The notes under the pieces are model-generated. The model was not told the DNA's origin and ran no database searches. It saw only the letters and a program-made list of their open reading frames with translations. Shown in pieces: positions 22,322 to 26,200 of a stretch of DNA of 26,200 bases. Position 1 is the first letter of the stretch, and each line of letters starts with the position of its first letter. A program made the position numbers and the translations under genes. Source of the stretch: WJKQ01 sp043810515 (GTDB taxonomy: Bacteria; Patescibacteriota; Gracilibacteria; UBA1369; LOWO2-01-FULL-3); contig JBDRNZ010000024.1 of NCBI GenBank assembly GCA_043810515.1, forward strand, positions 1 to 26,200, read 5' to 3'.

Positions 22322-23455
22322 TTAATTTGCTTTTTGTGGCTGTGTACTCTTATTTTGCTCCGCAATCAGGTTTACTGTTTTCTGATAGCTCTGCTCTCTG
22401 CATCCATGAAGTTTCATGTGGTTATTAAGTCGCATGTAATGAATATAGACCTGGAGTAGAAGCTTTGAGGCTTCAGTTACCTCTCTATTTGCCTTCTCTA
22501 CGTTTAATTTAAGATCATCCTGAGCATCTTGTCTGGAAATAGGATGGGAGTGCGCTGCATACCCTTCGGTGAGTTTATCGACTGTGTATGAAATCTCTTC
22601 TTCTGTACGCCCTTTCATAGAAAATTTTGACAAATATTCTTTTGCAAATTGTACAGAGTATTGCAATGCCCCCTCATATGCTCCAACCAAATATGGATCA
22701 AGTTGCTGACTCAACTGTTGCACTATCATATCCGGAATAAGTGGAGAATCTTGCTCTCTTGTGTTGTTCTTTCTTATAAAGCTGAAAAAATCTTTTACTG
22801 ATCGCGCTGGAACACGCAAATTTGGATTTGTGGGGTGCTGAATAATTGGGTCAAGAGGGCCCAATTCCGCTACAGATGTCATAATAATCTTATCTGCGCC
22901 TAGTGCCATGGCAGTTGCTGCACTCTTGGCGTACATTGGGATTATAGCGTAAATTTCTTCTGCATATTCCCTTAATACATCTATATACTTCTTAGCCCCG
23001 TCAAGAAATCCTCCTTGGCTATGTATCAACACTGCCAGTTTCTTAAATGGTTTTACTTCCTCCTCCATTTTTTGTGGCAGTATATGACTCAATGTCGTTT
23101 CTAATAAGATTGCGTCATCTTTATCAATTAAACTTATTGGATGATTTGCATCCAAGGCTACGTAGGAAACAACAGGAATATTTCCAAGAGCTTTCTCTAA
23201 ATTAACAACAGCTTCCTTAATTGTGATTTGTTTTTGCTGAGAATTTGGCTTACCAATCCCTCCCTTAAAAACTTGAGAGTCAACACTAGATCTACTTCGC
23301 AGCTTATCTAGCTCAGTTTCAGTTATTCTATAATTTCTACCAATTTTTACCGATGAGATTTTGCCATTCTTGATATAGGAGTAAATTGTTCTAATATCCA
23401 GACCTAGTTCCTTTGAAGCTTCTTCGGCAGTGAAGAATTTTTCTGAGGTATCCAT
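22322..23455 (-). CDS. Excisionase-type HTH fused to ClpP/SDH-like serine protease domain
   Basis: This 377-residue protein joins two domains. Residues 7-52 are a MerR/excisionase-type helix-turn-helix (FFTAEEASKELGLDIRTIYSYIKNGKI, then KIGRNYRI), normally a DNA-binding module. Residues about 95-340 match the SDH/ClpP-like serine protease fold: AVLIHSQGG at 141-149 (oxyanion region), AKSAATAMALGAD with the likely nucleophile Ser178, and ELGPLDPIIQHP near 197-208. No membrane helix or signal peptide is visible, unlike many SppA/SDH proteases, so it should act in the cytoplasm. It heads a two-gene unit with the SIR2-like gene 5 nt downstream and has a promoter candidate at 23488-23516. The HTH may target DNA or repress the operon; protease and NADase may form a sensor-effector pair. 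Function is inferred. Confidence 0.8.
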   Translation of the reverse strand: MDTSEKFFTAEEASKELGLDIRTIYSYIKNGKISSVKIGRNYRITETELDKLRSRSSVDSQVFKGGIGKPNSQQKQITIKEAVVNLEKALGNIPVVSYVALDANHPISLIDKDDAILLETTLSHILPQKMEEEVKPFKKLAVLIHSQGGFLDGAKKYIDVLREYAEEIYAIIPMYAKSAATAMALGADKIIMTSVAELGPLDPIIQHPTNPNLRVPARSVKDFFSFIRKNNTREQDSPLIPDMIVQQLSQQLDPYLVGAYEGALQYSVQFAKEYLSKFSMKGRTEEEISYTVDKLTEGYAAHSHPISRQDAQDDLKLNVEKANREVTEASKLLLQVYIHYMRLNNHMKLHGCREQSYQKTVNLIAEQNKSTQPQKAN

Positions 23456-23487
23456 TTTTAGTTATGTTTAGTGAATAATATGACTGT

Positions 23488-23516
23488 ATATTAATGAAGA
23501 ATGAGTGAAGATTCAA
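23488..23516 (-). promoter_or_regulatory. Promoter candidate for the HTH-protease / SIR2 cassette
   Basis: On the minus strand TTGAAT (23511-23516) and TAATAT (23488-23493) are 17 bp apart, each matching four of six. It lies in the 121-bp gap after hsdS, the only sizeable intergenic space in the cargo, and suggests the cassette is transcribed separately from the restriction-modification genes. Confidence 0.4.
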
Positions 23517-23576
23517 ATATATTGCGTAGACACGTTGAATAAAATATTTTGTAACCAAACTTTTGGGGAACCACCC

Positions 23577-24731
23577 TTACCTGAATGACCTTTTCATCAA
23601 AGCCTGAAATTGAAGTTCTAGTTCTTTAGCTTGATAGGTCATATTGTGCTTAAGGGATTTAATCCCTTCTACAATTGACGCAAATTTATTTTGTAATTCT
23701 ATTGATGGTACTGGAACTAACGATTGTTCGATCTGTAGCTTTGTAAGGGCTTCCCTAGTAGCACCGCCTGCGGTTGCCATCCTTATTAGCTTTTTTTTGT
23801 ATCGAAAGCTGATTAGTAAGTGCAAAAGATAGTAAGAATTCAAAATTTCTTTTTTTGGTCTGATAATCGCAACATGCTGATTTACTCGGGCTGGCAATAC
23901 TGAATCAACCACAATTGCACAACGACACACTGAAGCTCCCGTTATGTTCAGCAAAACATCCCGTAGCTCAACTTTAACATTTGCAAGGGCTACTGCTTGT
24001 TTATCATCAATAAATGCTAAATTTTTATGAAGAAATTTGTCGTCGTGTATATTTAAACTCCTAATCAGTGAAACTCCCTCTGTTTTATAGGCATTTTTAC
24101 CTCCTCTCGGAGTTGCACCACTGCCAATTTTAGAAGTTATTTCTTTTAAAGATTTGATCCCCCACCCTTTCGGATTCGTTACAGGATCCCCAAACATCTC
24201 CAAAAACACTGCTTTCAAATAATCATCAAGGAGTGAAATGGCTTTTTGGCGTTTTTGGCGGAGGGAGTCGGCTTGATCGAGGATGCGGACAATGCGCTTT
24301 TGTTCTTCGATTGGGGGTAATGGGATTTTTATAGATTTCAAATCTTTTTGCGTTATTGCAGAAAATGTTGAGCCTCTACCTTTATTTGATATTTCTAATT
24401 CAACTTTTCGTAAATAAAACAATAAATATTGCTGGTCTACATCTTTCCTTGGACGAATCGCACTAAGTCCGCGACCAATACAGCATTGTTGATCGCAAAC
24501 ATTAGTTGGACCTACTGGAGCCCGAACAGAAATTAAAATATCTCCCTTTTCTGCAACTTTTCTGGGTTTATTGCACCAAATACGAGTTTTGGGGTGTATT
24601 TTTCCAAAGTCAGCTTTTCCCTGGAAAAATGGCAGACCGTCACCATCTTTGTTATATGTTGATGAAGGCGGTGATTGTCCTGCAATTATGTCACAAATGT
24701 CTTCTAATTTTACAATTTTTGTTTCTGTCAT
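23577..24731 (-). CDS. hsdS: Type I restriction-modification specificity subunit HsdS
   Basis: HsdS chooses the DNA sequence recognised by the type I complex with HsdM and HsdR. The 384-residue protein has the usual two halves: a first target recognition domain (about 1-135, with GDILISVRAPVGPTNV), a conserved helical spacer (PLPPIEEQKRIVRILDQADSLRQKRQKAI... to about 180), a second recognition domain (about 185-335, with GDPVTNPKGWGIKSLKEI, DVLLNITGASV and VNQHVAIIRPK), and a final helix (LQNKFASIVEGIKSLKH...). Both domains look complete, giving a normal bipartite target. Its ATG directly abuts the stop of the small HTH membrane protein gene, so translation is probably coupled. No inverted hsdS fragments were seen nearby, so phase variation by hsdS shuffling is not indicated in this window. 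Confidence 0.92.
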   Translation of the reverse strand: MTETKIVKLEDICDIIAGQSPPSSTYNKDGDGLPFFQGKADFGKIHPKTRIWCNKPRKVAEKGDILISVRAPVGPTNVCDQQCCIGRGLSAIRPRKDVDQQYLLFYLRKVELEISNKGRGSTFSAITQKDLKSIKIPLPPIEEQKRIVRILDQADSLRQKRQKAISLLDDYLKAVFLEMFGDPVTNPKGWGIKSLKEITSKIGSGATPRGGKNAYKTEGVSLIRSLNIHDDKFLHKNLAFIDDKQAVALANVKVELRDVLLNITGASVCRCAIVVDSVLPARVNQHVAIIRPKKEILNSYYLLHLLISFRYKKKLIRMATAGGATREALTKLQIEQSLVPVPSIELQNKFASIVEGIKSLKHNMTYQAKELELQFQALMKRSFR

Positions 24732-25091
24732 TTAGATGAAAGTTTTAATAGCAAGAATCCCTGTAAATAATGCAGTTAATAAAGTGCCGATCATAATCCA
24801 AATATTTGTTTTTTTATACCACGGACAAATTATCTTTTTCCCCTCACTCGTTAAAGTTAAAGGAGAAATAGTGCCGCCTGATTTGGATTTTTTCTCTTCC
24901 TCATTGATGCCGAGGATAGAAAATTTACATATTAAAGGAGGCGTATATACTTTCATCAATTTGTATTCAATTTCTGTCACTTCTTTTTCGGTAAAATGAC
25001 ATTTATCAGCTATAGTTTCTCTATTTCTGTCCTTACCAAGAAGACATTTTAGGAATTTTTTTTCCTTTTTTTGAAGATGTAAATTTGTCAT
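24732..25091 (-). CDS. Small LuxR-like HTH protein with C-terminal membrane helix, inside the type I RM operon
   Basis: I do not recognise this 119-residue protein as a standard RM component. Residues about 7-46 follow the LuxR/sigma-4 helix-turn-helix pattern (LQKKEKKFLKCLLGKDRNRETIADK, then TEKEVTEIEYKLM). A hydrophilic linker with EEEKKSKSGG comes next. The C-terminal 22 residues (WIMIGTLLTALFTGILAIKT) form one clear membrane helix, so it would be a tail-anchored protein with its HTH in the cytoplasm. It lies between hsdM (5 nt away) and hsdS (0 nt), which argues that it is co-expressed with the RM system. Possible roles are membrane-tethering of the complex, a regulator, or a toxin-like effector; none can be chosen from sequence alone. 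Confidence 0.65.
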   Translation of the reverse strand: MTNLHLQKKEKKFLKCLLGKDRNRETIADKCHFTEKEVTEIEYKLMKVYTPPLICKFSILGINEEEKKSKSGGTISPLTLTSEGKKIICPWYKKTNIWIMIGTLLTALFTGILAIKTFI

Positions 25092-25096
25092 ACAAG

Positions 25097-26200
25097 TTAG
25101 ATATTTTTTAAATCCTTAATCCCTTCCATAATCTCCCCCTCTAAATCCTCAATCTTCCCCAAAATCACCTTCGGGTCTTCGTATTCCACTTCTTCGTAGG
25201 CCACTTCTCTGTAGCGATTTATGCTCAAATCAAAATCATTTTCCACGATCTCTTTTCGATCTACAAAAAAGCTTTTATCTCCACGCTTGTTTTCATGATC
25301 TACTTTTCGCTCCTTCCATTTCGCCACAATATCCGGCAAATCGTTCTCTTTTGTTTTGCCTCTTTTATCATCGAGGCTATATCCGTCGGCTTGCATGTCA
25401 TAAAACCAGACTTTTTCAGTTTCACCGCCTTTTACAAAAACCAAAATAGCCGTGCTTACTCCCGCGTAAGGCTTAAATACTCCGCTTGGCATGGAAACAA
25501 TACCTTGAAGCTCACAATCTTCAATCAGCATCTTTCTAGCCATTTTATGAGCATTGCTTGAGCCAAATAAAACTCCATCGGGCACAATCACTCCTGCTCT
25601 CCCTCCAATCTTTAGAGATTTAATTATTCTATTCACAAAGAGCAATTCCGTTTTTGTAGTTGGGAGTGAAAGTGACACGTTTATATCTCCCTTATCAATA
25701 CTTCCTTTAAATGGAGGATTGGCAATAATGACATCAAAGTAATTATCCTGATCGTATTTTTTGGAAAGTGTGTCTTTTTGTTCGATGTTAGGATGTGCAA
25801 TGCCGTGCATCATCAGATTCATCAGCCCGATTCGCACCATGCTTTCGTCAATATCGTAGCCGTAAAAGGTTTTATCTTTGAGTTGGGCCCATTGCCTTTC
25901 ATCTGTGAGTTTATCTCCTACAATCCCACGAGTTAGTCCGTTTTCATCGGTTTTCTGATGTTCCTTGCCTGTGTGCTGAGTAAGAATGTGATGATAAGCT
26001 CCAAGCAAAAATCCTCCTGTACCACAAGCGGGATCACAAATACTATCTCCAAGTTTTGGATTAACAAGTTCGCAAATAAGCTGAATGATGTGACGTGGTG
26101 TACGAAACTGGCCAAGTTTGCCTGCGCTGGACATTTCTGAGAGCAAATATTCGTATAGATCTCCTTGCGTATCCTGAAAGCCTTGGCCGTCTTCCTCCTG
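25097..26200 (-). CDS. hsdM: Type I restriction-modification DNA methyltransferase HsdM, C-terminal part (5' end outside window)
   Basis: HsdM is the N6-adenine methyltransferase subunit. The minus-strand frame is open to the right edge of the window, giving 367 visible residues; a complete HsdM has roughly 500, so the N-terminal helical domain is outside. The visible part begins with GFQDTQGDLYEYLLSEMSS and GQFRTPRHIIQLI. The SAM-binding motif is DPACGTGGFLLGA, the catalytic motif IV is NPPF (IIANPPFKG), and GRAGVIVPDGVLFG follows. The TTG at 26146 is not the real start, because the conserved sequence continues in frame before it. It is followed by the small HTH membrane protein and hsdS in an hsdM-x-hsdS order. 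hsdR is not in the window and would be expected upstream, beyond position 26200, if the system is complete. Confidence 0.93.
   Translation of the reverse strand, partial: QEEDGQGFQDTQGDLYEYLLSEMSSAGKLGQFRTPRHIIQLICELVNPKLGDSICDPACGTGGFLLGAYHHILTQHTGKEHQKTDENGLTRGIVGDKLTDERQWAQLKDKTFYGYDIDESMVRIGLMNLMMHGIAHPNIEQKDTLSKKYDQDNYFDVIIANPPFKGSIDKGDINVSLSLPTTKTELLFVNRIIKSLKIGGRAGVIVPDGVLFGSSNAHKMARKMLIEDCELQGIVSMPSGVFKPYAGVSTAILVFVKGGETEKVWFYDMQADGYSLDDKRGKTKENDLPDIVAKWKERKVDHENKRGDKSFFVDRKEIVENDFDLSINRYREVAYEEVEYEDPKVILGKIEDLEGEIMEGIKDLKNI

Noticed and set aside
23577..24731. Phase-variable hsdS shuffling
   Set aside because: Only one hsdS is present and no inverted partial copies of its recognition domains occur in the window.

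Overview
The window looks like a chromosome segment from a Patescibacteria / Candidate Phyla Radiation (CPR) bacterium, possibly a Peregrinibacteria-like lineage. This rests on compact, closely packed single-copy housekeeping genes, several S-layer-homology (SLH) proteins, a LytR-CpsA-Psr protein, a bactofilin-like exported protein, weak or absent Shine-Dalgarno sites and moderate GC. The lineage is an inference, since no rRNA is present. The standard genetic code fits: TAA, TAG and TGA all serve as stops.

Region 1 (1-18957) is core chromosome. A plus-strand run holds miaA (3' end only), mazG, recJ and an SLH protein gene. A DHH phosphoesterase gene follows behind a near-consensus promoter and converges with yebC. 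On the minus strand an SLH protein, a small membrane protein and a malic enzyme form a likely operon. Then come hisS, a lipoprotein gene, a tsaD gene interrupted by two in-frame stop codons, a divergent CCA-adding enzyme gene, a bactofilin-like membrane protein, an RlmD/RumA-type rRNA methyltransferase, an HExxH metallopeptidase-like protein and a large LCP protein. Several genes concern tRNA maturation or charging (miaA, tsaD, cca, hisS) and several concern the cell envelope.

Region 2 (19132-21308) is the edge of an integrated element. A tRNA-Gly(TCC) gene abuts the 3' end of a large serine recombinase gene, whose stop codon lies inside the tRNA gene. The last 92 bp of the recombinase-side junction recur in inverted orientation about 1.7 kb away (91/92 identical), so the recombinase sits between inverted repeats. 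The roughly 640 bp upstream of the recombinase carries no credible gene. It is packed with inverted repeats, palindromes and GC-rich hairpins, plus a third copy of a 10-bp core found at the tRNA end.

Region 3 (21309-26200) is AT-richer cargo that looks like a defence island, all on the minus strand: hsdM (cut by the window end), a small protein with a LuxR-like HTH and a C-terminal membrane helix, hsdS, then a two-gene cassette. The cassette encodes an excisionase-type HTH fused to a ClpP/SDH-type serine protease domain, followed 5 bp later by a SIR2-like protein. This cassette is the strongest candidate for an undescribed system. The double nonsense interruption of tsaD is the strongest anomaly in the core genes.
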